Shown here piece by piece: positions 20,884-29,498 of a DNA stretch of 35,613 nucleotides. The stretch is from an uncultured Actinomycetes bacterium (GTDB lineage: Bacteria; Actinomycetota; Actinomycetes; Nanopelagicales; Nanopelagicaceae). Within the stretch, counting starts at the first letter, position 1; the number at the start of each line of letters is the position of its first letter. Under the pieces are notes generated by a model that made no database searches, was not told the origin of the DNA, and saw only the letters and a program-made list of their open reading frames with translations. The stretch is taken from NCBI GenBank assembly GCA_903938735.1, contig CAJAEK010000125.1, positions 1 to 35,613 on the forward strand, in the 5' to 3' direction. The position numbers and the translations under genes were made by a program.

Positions 20884-21447
20884 ATGTCTGATCTAGCTAC
20901 CACGTTGAGCGATGCCGGCTCCAAGATGGCCAAGGCCGTTGAGGTCGCGAAAGAAGATTTCGGTTCGATTCGCAGTGGTCGCGCTCATCCATCGATGTTC
21001 GCCAAGATTATGGTCGAGTACTACGGCACCTATACGCCGCTTTCGCAGCTCGCAACCGTTCAGGTCCCGGAGCCACGTATGGCAACTGTCAGCCCATTTG
21101 ATAAGAGCGCGATGGCGCTGATTGAAAAGGCAATTCGCGAATCTGATCTGGGCGTCAATCCAGCAACCGATGGCGCGATCATCCGCGTCAACTTCCCGCA
21201 ACTGACCGAAGAACGACGCAAGGATTACATCAAGGTGGCTCGCACCAAGGCCGAAGATTCTCGCATCGCAATTCGGAATATCCGTCGTACCGCAAAGGAA
21301 GCGATGGAGAAGATGGAGAAGGATGGCGAGGTCGGCAAGGACGATGTCGCTCGCGGCGAAAAGGATCTCGAGAAGCTGACCTCTGATCACGTGGCCAAGA
21401 TTGATGAACTGTTGAAGCATAAGGAAACCGAGCTGCTCGAAGTTTAA
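20884..21447 (+). CDS. frr: Ribosome recycling factor
   Basis: RRF, with EF-G, splits post-termination ribosomes. The 187-residue protein shows the RRF fold: helical domain I, with FGSIRSGRAHPSMF near 26-39, and the small domain II at about 30-105. The C-terminal helix includes VARTKAEDSRIAIRNIRR, the conserved basic surface contacting 23S rRNA. GGAG lies in front of the ATG across a short A-rich spacer. It is 36 bp after pyrH, as in most bacteria. Confidence 0.98.
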   Translation: MSDLATTLSDAGSKMAKAVEVAKEDFGSIRSGRAHPSMFAKIMVEYYGTYTPLSQLATVQVPEPRMATVSPFDKSAMALIEKAIRESDLGVNPATDGAIIRVNFPQLTEERRKDYIKVARTKAEDSRIAIRNIRRTAKEAMEKMEKDGEVGKDDVARGEKDLEKLTSDHVAKIDELLKHKETELLEV

Positions 21448-21461
21448 GTCGAGCCGCCCCT

Positions 21462-21467
21462 TAACCT
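21462..21467 (+). promoter_or_regulatory. Putative -10 element (TAACCT) of cdsA, leaderless spacing
   Basis: TAACCT, 6 nt, then the cdsA ATG at 21474. The sequence has no Shine-Dalgarno character, so a leaderless start for cdsA-rlmN is likely, even though frr ends only 26 bp upstream. Confidence 0.5.
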
Positions 21468-21473
21468 CAGATC

Positions 21474-22322
21474 ATGGATGACCTACATTCGCTCAACGAA
21501 GCGATAAACGCCAAAGCTGGCCGAAAGCTCTTGCCATCAATTTTGGTCTCATTGGCAATCTTTGCGCTGGTCTTCGTGACAATCGAATATGTTCCGATTC
21601 TCTTTGGTGTCCTCGTGTGGGCTGCAATCATGTTGGCGATGCGCGAGCTGGTTCGCGCATATAACGCTGGTGGAATTGAACTGCCCGAGCGGATCCTTCA
21701 ACTCGCTGGAACCGGTGTCATCGTTGCTGCTTGGTACGGAAAAGTCTCGGGCTTGGCGGTTGCCATCGCCATCGCGATTCCCAATGTTCTGGTCTATATG
21801 TTGCTGCGCAACCCTAAGGACTTCGTCCGTCGCTCTACCTCCGCCGCCTTTGCAATCTTTTATCTAGCGTTCTTGGGTGGCTTTATCGTTCTGCTTGCTC
21901 ACCACGAGGATGGTGGCGCGCGTATCTTGGCGCTTGTCGTTCTCGTTGCCTGCAACGATACCTTCGCTTATTTTTCCGGCGTGCTTTTCGGTAAGCACCC
22001 GATGGCTCCGGCGATTAGCCCCAAGAAGACGTGGGAAGGTTTTTCGGGCTCGATAGTTGCAACGACGATTGGATCCTCGCTCGTCTTCGCGTTGGCGATG
22101 CATAAAGACTGGTGGCTCGGCGCAATAGTTGGAGTTGTTGCGGTGATAACCGGAACATGTGGCGATCTGATTGAGTCCGCGGTTAAGCGTGATCTAGCTA
22201 TTAAAGATATGGGTTCACTATTGCCTGGTCATGGTGGCATCTTGGATCGAATCGACTCGGTACTTTTCACCGGTCCGGCGGTATGGTTCGCCCTTGAAAT
22301 CATTAAGCACTTCAAGCTATGA
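21474..22322 (+). CDS. cdsA: Phosphatidate cytidylyltransferase (CDP-diacylglycerol synthase)
   Basis: CdsA makes CDP-diacylglycerol from phosphatidate and CTP, the precursor of membrane phospholipids. The 282-residue protein has about eight hydrophobic segments. The family signature [13 protein letters not shown] is followed by [14 protein letters not shown] near 230-260, which carries the metal-binding aspartates. The N-terminus is soluble for about 20 residues ([19 protein letters not shown]), then the first membrane span begins. The ATG has no Shine-Dalgarno sequence but has TAACCT 6 nt upstream. The stop overlaps the rlmN start as ATGA. Confidence 0.96.
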   Translation: MDDLHSLNEAINAKAGRKLLPSILVSLAIFALVFVTIEYVPILFGVLVWAAIMLAMRELVRAYNAGGIELPERILQLAGTGVIVAAWYGKVSGLAVAIAIAIPNVLVYMLLRNPKDFVRRSTSAAFAIFYLAFLGGFIVLLAHHEDGGARILALVVLVACNDTFAYFSGVLFGKHPMAPAISPKKTWEGFSGSIVATTIGSSLVFALAMHKDWWLGAIVGVVAVITGTCGDLIESAVKRDLAIKDMGSLLPGHGGILDRIDSVLFTGPAVWFALEIIKHFKL

Positions 22323-23455
22323 GTAACGAGAATTCCGGCGTGCCGGAAATCAAACTGGTCTTTGATGAGCCCAAGCAAAAGGTAAAACCACCGAAGCACT
22401 TTGCTGATTTATCGCCTGAGGAGCGCAAGGCCAAAGCGGTTGAAATCGGCGTCCCGGCATTTCGGGCCAACCAGATGGCAGTGCATTTCTTTAGCCATTA
22501 CAACGATGACCCAGAGTCATGGACCGATATTCCGAAGGAACTTCGCGAAAAGCTGGCGGCAGAGTTCATGCCCAAGTTGATTACCTTGGTTCGCTCAGTG
22601 GTCGCCGACGGTGGCAAGACTCGAAAAGATTTGTGGCGGTTGCACGACGGCGTCTTGGTCGAGAGCGTCTTGATGCGTTACAGCGATCGGACAACTGTCT
22701 GCATTTCCTCGCAAGCGGGATGTGGAATGAACTGCCCATTTTGCGCGACTGGCCAAGGCGGCTTAACTCGTAATCTGACCGCAGGTGAAATCACCGCACA
22801 AGTTGTCGCTGCTGCACGAGCATGCGCTGAGGGCGAACTGCCTGGTGGCCCAACGCGACTGTCCAACATCGTCTTTATGGGCATGGGCGAGCCGATGGCA
22901 AACTACAACTCGGTCTTGCGATCGGTCCGCAACATCACCGCACCTCAACCAGATGGTCTAGGAATTAGCGCGCGTTCAGTCACCCTTTCAACCGTAGGTT
23001 TGGTTAACGGAATTGAAAAATTGATGGAAGAGGGAATCCCGGTCACGCTCGCGGTCTCGCTCCACACTCCCGATGACGAACTCCGCGACACTTTGGTTCC
23101 GATTAACTCGCGCTTTAAAGTAAAAGAAGTACTGGCCGCCGCGGATAAATATGCCGAGAAGACCGGCCGCCGCTACTCGATCGAATACGCGCTGATTCGC
23201 GATATCAACGATCAGGCATGGCGTTCGGATTTGCTGGGTCGATTGTTGAAGAACCGAAATGCGCACGTGAACTTGATTCCACTCAACCCCACTCCGGGTT
23301 CTAAATGGACCGCGTCGCGACCACAGGATGAAGCAGAGTTTGTTCGAATCCTCGAGACCTATGGCGTCCCCGTCACGGTTCGAGATACCAGAGGTCGCGA
23401 TATCGACGGTGCATGTGGTCAATTGGCCGCCGCCGAGATAACCTCTGAGGCATGA
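22319..23455 (+). CDS. rlmN: 23S rRNA (adenine2503-C2)/tRNA(A37) methyltransferase
   Basis: RlmN is a radical SAM enzyme methylating C2 of A2503 in 23S rRNA and A37 of some tRNAs. The 4Fe-4S cysteines are C135, C139 and C142 ([13 protein letters not shown]). The second catalytic cysteine is C366 in the C-terminal [19 protein letters not shown] near 189-199 is the SAM-binding GEP motif. Length 378 is normal. The start overlaps the cdsA stop and the stop overlaps the aldehyde dehydrogenase start (ATGA), so all three are coupled. Confidence 0.97.
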   Translation: MSNENSGVPEIKLVFDEPKQKVKPPKHFADLSPEERKAKAVEIGVPAFRANQMAVHFFSHYNDDPESWTDIPKELREKLAAEFMPKLITLVRSVVADGGKTRKDLWRLHDGVLVESVLMRYSDRTTVCISSQAGCGMNCPFCATGQGGLTRNLTAGEITAQVVAAARACAEGELPGGPTRLSNIVFMGMGEPMANYNSVLRSVRNITAPQPDGLGISARSVTLSTVGLVNGIEKLMEEGIPVTLAVSLHTPDDELRDTLVPINSRFKVKEVLAAADKYAEKTGRRYSIEYALIRDINDQAWRSDLLGRLLKNRNAHVNLIPLNPTPGSKWTASRPQDEAEFVRILETYGVPVTVRDTRGRDIDGACGQLAAAEITSEA

Positions 23456-24879
23456 AATCACTCTCTAACTTCATTAACGGCAAGGCCCAACCCGCAGTAA
23501 GCGGAGCTACATCCGAAATCATTAACCCGGCAACTGGCGTTGCATATACAACTGCGCCGGTCTCTGGTGCAGCGGATGTAGACCTTGCGATGAAGGCGGC
23601 CAGCACCGCGTTTGAGGATTGGCGTGATTCCACACCGTCTGAGCGTCAACGCGCACTGTTGAAGATTGCCGACGCCTTTGAGGCTCGCGCCGATGAAATA
23701 ATCGCGGTCGAAGTAGAGAACACCGGTAAGCCCGTTTCTTTGACGACTTCTGAAGAAGCGCCGCCGATGATTGATCAAATTCGTTTCTTTGCTGGCGCAG
23801 CACGAAATCTCGAAGGTAAATCGGCCGGTGAGTATATGCGCGGCATGACTTCGTTCATTCGACGCGAACCAATCGGCGTCTGCGCACAAGTAACTCCATG
23901 GAACTATCCAATGATGATGGCGGTCTGGAAATGGGCTCCTGCGATTGCCGCTGGAAATACCGTTGTCTTGAAGCCAAGCGATACGACTCCGGCATCAACG
24001 GTGTTGATGGCAGAAATTATGGCTGAGTTTTTACCTGCTGGTGTATTCAATGTTGTTACAGGAGATCGCGAGACTGGTCGCGCACTTGTTGAGCATGCAA
24101 CCCCAGCAATGGTCTCTATTACCGGATCGGTACGCGCGGGCATTGAAGTAGCTAAGTCAGCAGCTAACGATGTGAAGCGAGTTCACCTCGAGCTCGGTGG
24201 CAAGGCGCCAGTAGCAGTCTTTGCGGATGCTGATTTGGCAGCGGCTGCCGAAGCTATTGCGATTGCTGGCTATTTCAACGCTGGACAAGATTGCACCGCC
24301 GCCACCCGAGTCATGGTTGAAGAGAGTGCCTACGACGATTTCGTCGCGTTGCTTGCTGCGCAGGCCCGCGACAACATCAAGACCGGTGGGCCGACTGAAG
24401 ATGTTCTTTATGGTTCGGTCAACAACGCCAACCAGCTCGCTCGCGTTAAGGGCCTGGTGGAGCGCACCCCTTCGCACGCAAACGTTGTGGCGGGTGGTTC
24501 GGTGGTGGATCGTGCTGGCTATTACTTTGCTCCAACTGTGATTGCTGGCCTTCGTCAAGATGACGAGATGATTCAGAACGAAATCTTCGGACCGGTGATC
24601 ACCGTGCAGAAATTCAAGGATGAAGCAGAAGCAATTCGGTTAGCTAATGGCGTCAGCTATGGCTTGGCTTCCAGCGTCTGGACCAGCAACCATGGCCGCG
24701 CAATGCGCCTGGCAAAGGCTTTTGATTTTGGTTGCGTCTGGATTAATACCCACATTCCTTTAGTTGCTGAGATGCCACACGGCGGTTTCAAGCACTCGGG
24801 TTATGGAAAAGATTTGTCGGGCTATGGTTTCGAGGATTACACCCGAATCAAGCACGTCATGACCAACCTGAACGCGTAA
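23452..24879 (+). CDS. Aldehyde dehydrogenase, gamma-aminobutyraldehyde dehydrogenase-like
   Basis: This NAD(P)-dependent aldehyde dehydrogenase of 475 residues has the full catalytic set. These are N-W-N-Y in [17 protein letters not shown] near 147-163, the general base Glu in HLELGGKAP near 248, and the nucleophile Cys in [12 protein letters not shown] near 281. The GQDCTAA form is common in 4-aminobutyraldehyde (PatD-type) dehydrogenases. It starts within the rlmN stop codon, and an agmatinase-family ureohydrolase follows after 9 bp. Together they suggest catabolism of putrescine, agmatine or guanidino compounds to 4-aminobutyrate. Oxidation of 4-guanidinobutyraldehyde is an alternative. 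The exact substrate is inference; the family is certain. Confidence 0.88.
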   Translation: MKSLSNFINGKAQPAVSGATSEIINPATGVAYTTAPVSGAADVDLAMKAASTAFEDWRDSTPSERQRALLKIADAFEARADEIIAVEVENTGKPVSLTTSEEAPPMIDQIRFFAGAARNLEGKSAGEYMRGMTSFIRREPIGVCAQVTPWNYPMMMAVWKWAPAIAAGNTVVLKPSDTTPASTVLMAEIMAEFLPAGVFNVVTGDRETGRALVEHATPAMVSITGSVRAGIEVAKSAANDVKRVHLELGGKAPVAVFADADLAAAAEAIAIAGYFNAGQDCTAATRVMVEESAYDDFVALLAAQARDNIKTGGPTEDVLYGSVNNANQLARVKGLVERTPSHANVVAGGSVVDRAGYYFAPTVIAGLRQDDEMIQNEIFGPVITVQKFKDEAEAIRLANGVSYGLASSVWTSNHGRAMRLAKAFDFGCVWINTHIPLVAEMPHGGFKHSGYGKDLSGYGFEDYTRIKHVMTNLNA

Positions 24880-24882
24880 GGT
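24877..24882 (+). promoter_or_regulatory. TAAGGT 6 nt before the ureohydrolase start (-10 element or weak Shine-Dalgarno)
   Basis: TAAGGT (24877-24882), 6 nt, then ATG at 24889. The TAA is also the stop codon of the dehydrogenase gene. The AAGG inside it could act as a Shine-Dalgarno sequence instead of, or in addition to, a -10 element. Confidence 0.35.
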
Positions 24883-24888
24883 TCTCTT

Positions 24889-25887
24889 ATGGCAAACCTC
24901 GGCAATATGTATGGTCCAAGCTTTACCTTCTTGGGTATTCCGCAATGCGACCTTGATGACCACACCACATTTGCCGATGCTGATGTCGTAATTGTGGGTG
25001 CGCCGATTGATTCCGGCACATCACATCGCTCCGGTGCAAAGATGGGGCCACAAGCGATTCGGATGGGCGATTACCTGCCGCATGACGCCGAGCGACCACA
25101 TATGTCGATGCGGGTCGATGCGCTCAAAGAGTTGAAGATTTATGACGCCGGCGATTTGTTAATGCCAGGCGGTGATCTCACGCATTCGCTAAAGGTGTTA
25201 GAAGACGCCACTGAAAAGATTTCTCGTTCTGGGGCTATCGCGGTCGTTCTTGGCGGCGATCATTCGATTGCTTCGGCTGATGTTGCTGGTATTGCGAAGC
25301 ATCGCGGCATGGGGCGAATCTCGATGATTCACTTTGATGCGCATGCCGATACCGGCGATTCACAATTTGGCGCGTTGGTCGGTCACGGCACCCCGATGCG
25401 GCGATTGATTGATAGCGGTGCGGTTCGCGGCGATCGTTTCTTGCAGCTGGGCCTTCGTGGCTATTGGCCAGATGACGCGACCTTAAAGTGGATGCGCGAT
25501 CAGGGCATGCGTTCGTATGAGATGACCGAAATTCATCACCGTGGCATGACTGCTGTGCTGGATGAATCTTTTGCGACTCTTACCAATGAATGCGATGGCG
25601 TTTTCCTCTCAGTCGATATCGATGTTGTCGATCCAGGTATGGCACCGGGCACAGGCACCCCCGAACCAGGCGGCATGACCAGCCGTGAATTGCTTGAGGC
25701 GGTCCGTCGAATTTGCTTAGAGTTGCCGATTGTTGGAATCGATATTGTTGAAGTTGCGCCGCCTTATGACAGCGCGGATATCACAGCAATCTTGGCCAAT
25801 CGAGTAGTACTCGAAGCGTTGAGTGCAATTACGTTGCGCAAGAAGGGTGGAACTTATTCCGCCGTGCGCAATCTGCTCGATCGCTAA
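24889..25887 (+). CDS. speB: Agmatinase-family ureohydrolase (agmatinase or guanidinobutyrase)
   Basis: Members of this Mn2+ enzyme family release urea from a guanidino substrate. The binuclear metal ligands are all present: H125 (GGDHS), D150, H152 and D154 (HFDAHAD), and D243 and D245 (SVDIDVVDP). Length 332 fits agmatinases and 4-guanidinobutyrases, and GHGTPMRRLI near 165-174 is their substrate-loop segment. Paired with an aldehyde dehydrogenase it could act as agmatinase (giving putrescine) or as guanidinobutyrase acting on the dehydrogenase product (giving 4-aminobutyrate and urea). The symbol reflects family only. dxr follows after 47 bp. Confidence 0.8.
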   Translation: MANLGNMYGPSFTFLGIPQCDLDDHTTFADADVVIVGAPIDSGTSHRSGAKMGPQAIRMGDYLPHDAERPHMSMRVDALKELKIYDAGDLLMPGGDLTHSLKVLEDATEKISRSGAIAVVLGGDHSIASADVAGIAKHRGMGRISMIHFDAHADTGDSQFGALVGHGTPMRRLIDSGAVRGDRFLQLGLRGYWPDDATLKWMRDQGMRSYEMTEIHHRGMTAVLDESFATLTNECDGVFLSVDIDVVDPGMAPGTGTPEPGGMTSRELLEAVRRICLELPIVGIDIVEVAPPYDSADITAILANRVVLEALSAITLRKKGGTYSAVRNLLDR

Positions 25888-25914
25888 CCAGTCACTAGTC
25901 GGCGGTAGCTTCAA

Positions 25915-25930
25915 CTATCTGAGAAGATAG
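25915..25930 (+). promoter_or_regulatory. Inverted repeat CTATCT-GAGA-AGATAG just before dxr
   Basis: A perfect 6-bp stem with the GNRA-type loop GAGA ends 4 nt before the dxr ATG. GAAGAT (25923-25928) within it is also at the 6-nt distance at which -10 elements lie elsewhere in this window, with A2 and T6 conserved. It could be an operator over the -10 element or an RNA hairpin. No Shine-Dalgarno sequence is seen for dxr. Confidence 0.4.
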
Positions 25931-25934
25931 GCAC

Positions 25935-27098
25935 ATGTCCGAGACCTCACGAATGCGCGAAATCGTCATTCTCGGCTCAACCGGTTCGATCGGCGTCCAA
26001 GCTCTCGAAATTGTCGCTGCCAATCCAGATCGTTTTCGAGTCGTGGGGCTCTCCGCGGGGTCGAAGAACCTGCCAATGCTCTTTGATCAAGCGAAGCGAT
26101 TCAAAGTTCCGTTTGTTGCAACAACGGCTACTGCGGAGGAAGCAAAAAAATACTCGCAAGGATATGACGGAGAAGTCATCACGGGCGCCAACGCGTCGAC
26201 CGAGCTCGCGGCGCATCAGTGCGATGTCGTACTCAACGGCATCACTGGTTCCATCGGTTTATCGCCGACCTTGTCCGCGTTGTCGGCCGGCAATCGAGTC
26301 GCGCTAGCCAACAAAGAATCGCTCGTCGCAGGCGGCGAACTCGTTATGAAATTCGGTCGCGATCGAATCATCCCTGTGGATTCCGAACATTCTGCGTTGT
26401 ATCAATGTTTCTTGGGTGGCAAGGCTGATGAGGTAGCCAAAGTTATTTTGACTGCAAGCGGTGGCCCGTTTAGGGATCGCACCGATTTGTCTTCGGTCAC
26501 AGTTGCGGAAGCGCTTGCGCATCCAACATGGGCGATGGGTCCGGTCGTCACCATTAACTCTGCAACTTTAATGAACAAAGGATTGGAGATTATCGAGGCG
26601 CATTACCTCTTCGATATTCCGTACTCGCGCGTCGACGCGGTCATCCATCCGCAGTCCGTTGTGCATTCGATGGTGGAATTTATTGATGGCTCGACCTTGG
26701 CCCAGGCATCACCACCCAACATGAAAGGGCCGATTTCATACGCCATCGCCGATGGAGATCGGGTCGCCGGAGCAACGCGATCGATTGATTGGACGGCGGC
26801 ACATCAGTGGAGTTTTGCACCGATCAACGAGCAGCGATTTCCTGCAGTTGCGCTCGCTCGTCACTGCGGCGAAATAGGTGGGGGAGCGACCACGATTTAT
26901 AACGCAGCAAATGAGATAGCGGTGGCGGCTTTTATTAACCAGACAATTCCTTTTACCGCAATCGTCAAGATTGTTGAGTCCAGCGTTAACGCTTTGGCCC
27001 AAAGCACGCTTTCCATTCGAGATTTATCCGATGTCAGTGCTATCGAGCAAGATGCTCGTCTACACGCTGAACGATTCGTTGCAGAGATGCGGAGCTAA
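25935..27098 (+). CDS. dxr: 1-deoxy-D-xylulose 5-phosphate reductoisomerase
   Basis: Dxr (IspC) converts DXP with NADPH to 2-C-methylerythritol 4-phosphate, the committed step of the MEP isoprenoid pathway; it is the target of fosmidomycin. The Rossmann motif ILGSTGSIGVQ is at about 12-22. LANKESLVAGGEL near 124-136, VDSEHSALYQ near 148-157 and the catalytic loop ending HPTWAMGPVVTINSATLMNKG near 197-217 are all intact. Length 387 is normal. It lies with the M50 protease gene and ispG, the standard actinobacterial order. The start could also be the Met at codon 7. Confidence 0.96.
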   Translation: MSETSRMREIVILGSTGSIGVQALEIVAANPDRFRVVGLSAGSKNLPMLFDQAKRFKVPFVATTATAEEAKKYSQGYDGEVITGANASTELAAHQCDVVLNGITGSIGLSPTLSALSAGNRVALANKESLVAGGELVMKFGRDRIIPVDSEHSALYQCFLGGKADEVAKVILTASGGPFRDRTDLSSVTVAEALAHPTWAMGPVVTINSATLMNKGLEIIEAHYLFDIPYSRVDAVIHPQSVVHSMVEFIDGSTLAQASPPNMKGPISYAIADGDRVAGATRSIDWTAAHQWSFAPINEQRFPAVALARHCGEIGGGATTIYNAANEIAVAAFINQTIPFTAIVKIVESSVNALAQSTLSIRDLSDVSAIEQDARLHAERFVAEMRS

Positions 27099-27102
27099 GG
27101 TC

Positions 27103-28287
27103 ATGATGGGATTTCTTGGAGTACTCGCTTTTATTGTTGCGCTGCTCTTTTCGGTGATGGTGCATGAAGCGGGACATTTCTTAACCGCCAAGGGCTATGG
27201 CATGAAGGTCACCGAGTTCTTCTTGGGTTTCGGAAAGCGGCTCTGGTCTTTCCGTCGCGGTGAGACAGAATTCGGAATCAAGGCAATTCCAGCCGGTGGA
27301 TATTGCCGAATCGTAGGTATGAGCATTCATGAAGAGCTCACACCCGAGGAAACACCACGTGCCTTCTACACCGCATCAGCCCCCAAGCGTTTGGTGGTAC
27401 TTGGTGCAGGTTCCTTCCTTCACTTCGTGCTCGGATTTCTTTTTCTTTTCGTACTTCTCGCCGGCGTCGGCGTATCGAGTATTACTCCAACGATCGACAC
27501 CGTCGAACCATGTCTGACCTCCTTGCCATGCACGACTGCGGATACGCCTTCGCCTGCAAAGGCAGCCGGTCTTCTTGCGGGCGATACCGTGAAATCCATT
27601 AACGGTATTTCAGTTACCGACTGGGTAAAGGCCGTTACAACTATCCGCGCTTCTGCAAATAAACCGTTAACCGTGGTCGTTAATCGAGCAGGCACCGATC
27701 TGACGCTCACTGTTACTCCAGCGCCACATCAAGTAAATGGCAAAACTCAGGGCATGATTGGCGTGATCAATAAAGTTGGCTTAAAGCGCCAATCCTTTAT
27801 CAACTCGATTAAGGGTTCCGGCACGCTCACCAAGCAGCTATTCACCAGCAGCATCTCCTCGCTGGTTTCACTTCCCACTAAAATTGTTCCGCTCTTCAAG
27901 CAGACCTTCTTGCATCAAAAGCGCGATCCGCAAGGGTTAGTTGGAGTTGTCGGTGTTGCTCGAGTCTCTGCTCAAACTGCTAGCGCGAAGAATGTTGGAG
28001 CTGGGGAGAAGGTTGGCAATTTCCTTCTGATCATTGCCAGCCTCAATATCTTCGTGGGTATCTTCAACTTGTTACCGCTCTTGCCGCTTGATGGTGGACA
28101 TATGGCAATCGCGATTATCGATGGAATTCGTCGCACCTGGGCCCGCCAGCGAAAGAAGCCGCTGCCTGCCCCATTCGATGTGGAGCGACTCACACCCATC
28201 ACTATCGCGGTCTTTATCTTCTTGGCCTCGCTCTCGCTCCTCCTGCTCGCGGCGGATATTTTTAACCCCGTCCAGCTCAATATGTAG
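27103..28287 (+). CDS. rseP: Site-2 zinc metalloprotease, RseP/M50 family
   Basis: This intramembrane protease cleaves membrane-embedded substrates such as anti-sigma factors (Rip1 in mycobacteria). The first transmembrane helix carries H21-E22-x-x-H25 (VMVHEAGHF). A later helix contains D330 in LLPLLPLDGGH, the third zinc ligand motif. A PDZ domain lies between, about residues 130-205 (AAGLLAGDTVKSINGISV). Three to four membrane helices are visible, including a last one near 366-386. The ATG at 27103, 8 nt after GGAG, was chosen; the frame extends upstream into dxr without a start signal. Length is 394 with this start. The gene is 4 bp after dxr. Substrates are unknown. Confidence 0.92.
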   Translation: MMGFLGVLAFIVALLFSVMVHEAGHFLTAKGYGMKVTEFFLGFGKRLWSFRRGETEFGIKAIPAGGYCRIVGMSIHEELTPEETPRAFYTASAPKRLVVLGAGSFLHFVLGFLFLFVLLAGVGVSSITPTIDTVEPCLTSLPCTTADTPSPAKAAGLLAGDTVKSINGISVTDWVKAVTTIRASANKPLTVVVNRAGTDLTLTVTPAPHQVNGKTQGMIGVINKVGLKRQSFINSIKGSGTLTKQLFTSSISSLVSLPTKIVPLFKQTFLHQKRDPQGLVGVVGVARVSAQTASAKNVGAGEKVGNFLLIIASLNIFVGIFNLLPLLPLDGGHMAIAIIDGIRRTWARQRKKPLPAPFDVERLTPITIAVFIFLASLSLLLLAADIFNPVQLNM

Positions 28288-28295
28288 CCTCGCGA

Positions 28296-28301
28296 TAGGA
28301 T
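28296..28301 (+). promoter_or_regulatory. Putative -10 element (TAGGAT) of ispG, leaderless spacing
   Basis: TAGGAT, 6 nt, ATG at 28308. It closely matches TANNNT, although the AGGA inside could serve as a distant Shine-Dalgarno sequence. It lies in the 20-bp gap after the protease gene. Confidence 0.45.
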
Positions 28302-28307
28302 TTCCAC

Positions 28308-29459
28308 ATGGTTAATCTCGGAATGCCAGCAGCTCCGCTTCCTACGCTTGCGCCACGTCGCAAGAGCAAGCAACTCAAGGTCGGCAACGTCCTGGTTGGT
28401 GGAGATGCGCCGGTCAGTGTTCAATCGATGTGCACAACACTTACCGCCGATGTGAATTCAACTCTGCAGCAAATTGCCGAGCTCACCGCGTCTGGTTGCC
28501 AGATTGTTCGCGTGGCAGTACCAAGCCAAGACGATGCTGATGCGCTTTCGCAGATTGCAAAGAAGTCTCAGATTCCAGTTATTGCCGATATTCATTTCCA
28601 ACCAAAATATATTTTTGCGGCAATTGATGCTGGTTGCGCCGCGGTTCGCGTTAACCCAGGCAATATCAAGCAATTCGATGACAAGGTCAAAGAAGTTGCG
28701 AAGGCTGCTGGCGATGCAGGCATTCCCATCCGTATCGGCGTCAACGCTGGTTCATTAGATCCTCGATTGCTTGCTAAATATGGCAAAGCGACACCAGAGG
28801 CGTTGGCCGAATCAGCGCTTTGGGAAGCTTCACTCTTTGAAGAGCATGGTTTCACCGATATCAAGATTTCGGTTAAGCACCACGATCCAGTAACAATGGT
28901 TCAGGCATACCGCATCTTGGCTGCTAAGTGTGAATACCCATTGCACCTAGGCGTGACCGAAGCTGGTCCTTTCTTCCAGGGCACCATTAAGTCTGCGACT
29001 GCTTTTGGAATTTTGTTGTCCGAGGGAATTGGCGACACGATTCGCGTCTCGCTCTCTGCGCCACCTGTAGAAGAAGTTAAGGTCGGAATCTCGATTCTAG
29101 AATCGCTTAACTTGCGTCAGCGCAAACTTGAAATCGTCTCGTGTCCTTCATGTGGACGCGCCCAGGTGGATGTCTACACATTGGCGGAGAAAGTTCAGGC
29201 AGGCTTGCAAGGAATGACCGTTCCGCTACGTGTTGCGGTTATGGGTTGCGTAGTTAACGGACCGGGCGAAGCGCGCGAAGCAGATCTCGGCGTTGCATCG
29301 GGCAATGGCAAGGGTCAGATTTTCGTTAAGGGCGAAGTCATCAAGACTGTGCCAGAGAGTCAGATTGTTGAGACTCTTATCGAAGAAGCGATGCGGTTGG
29401 CAGAAGAGATGGAAGCAGCTGGCGCTGCCTCAGGCTCGCCCACGGTTACAACCGCTTAA
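28308..29459 (+). CDS. ispG: 4-hydroxy-3-methylbut-2-enyl diphosphate synthase (flavodoxin)
   Basis: IspG (GcpE) reductively opens methylerythritol cyclodiphosphate to HMBPP, the penultimate MEP step, using a 4Fe-4S cluster. The N-terminal TIM barrel includes [13 protein letters not shown] near 33-45 and [13 protein letters not shown] near 88-100. The cluster cysteines lie in the C-terminal domain: [11 protein letters not shown] near 282-292 and [11 protein letters not shown] near 314-324. Length 383 is the short, two-domain bacterial form. Together with dxr, two MEP genes are in this cluster. Confidence 0.97.
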   Translation: MVNLGMPAAPLPTLAPRRKSKQLKVGNVLVGGDAPVSVQSMCTTLTADVNSTLQQIAELTASGCQIVRVAVPSQDDADALSQIAKKSQIPVIADIHFQPKYIFAAIDAGCAAVRVNPGNIKQFDDKVKEVAKAAGDAGIPIRIGVNAGSLDPRLLAKYGKATPEALAESALWEASLFEEHGFTDIKISVKHHDPVTMVQAYRILAAKCEYPLHLGVTEAGPFFQGTIKSATAFGILLSEGIGDTIRVSLSAPPVEEVKVGISILESLNLRQRKLEIVSCPSCGRAQVDVYTLAEKVQAGLQGMTVPLRVAVMGCVVNGPGEAREADLGVASGNGKGQIFVKGEVIKTVPESQIVETLIEEAMRLAEEMEAAGAASGSPTVTTA

Positions 29460-29486
29460 TTTTTCTCGTTCGTTCTCCGCTGCGGG

Positions 29487-29492
29487 TAAGGT
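29487..29492 (+). promoter_or_regulatory. Putative -10 element (TAAGGT) of proS, leaderless spacing
   Basis: TAAGGT, 6 nt (TCTCGC), ATG at 29499. The arrangement is almost the same as before the ureohydrolase gene (TAAGGT-TCTCTT-ATG). A weak Shine-Dalgarno role for AAGG cannot be excluded. Confidence 0.45.
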
Positions 29493-29498
29493 TCTCGC

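Noticed and set aside
20893-21420. 175-codon minus-strand frame opposite frr
   Set aside because: Complete antisense shadow of a canonical ribosome recycling factor.
27096-27101. TAAGGT before the M50 protease as a leaderless -10 element
   Set aside because: It is only 1 or 4 nt from the two possible ATGs, not 6; better explained as the dxr stop codon plus a Shine-Dalgarno-like AAGG.
26971-27102. N-terminal extension of the M50 protease within dxr
   Set aside because: The added residues have no family similarity, and GGAG directs initiation to 27103.
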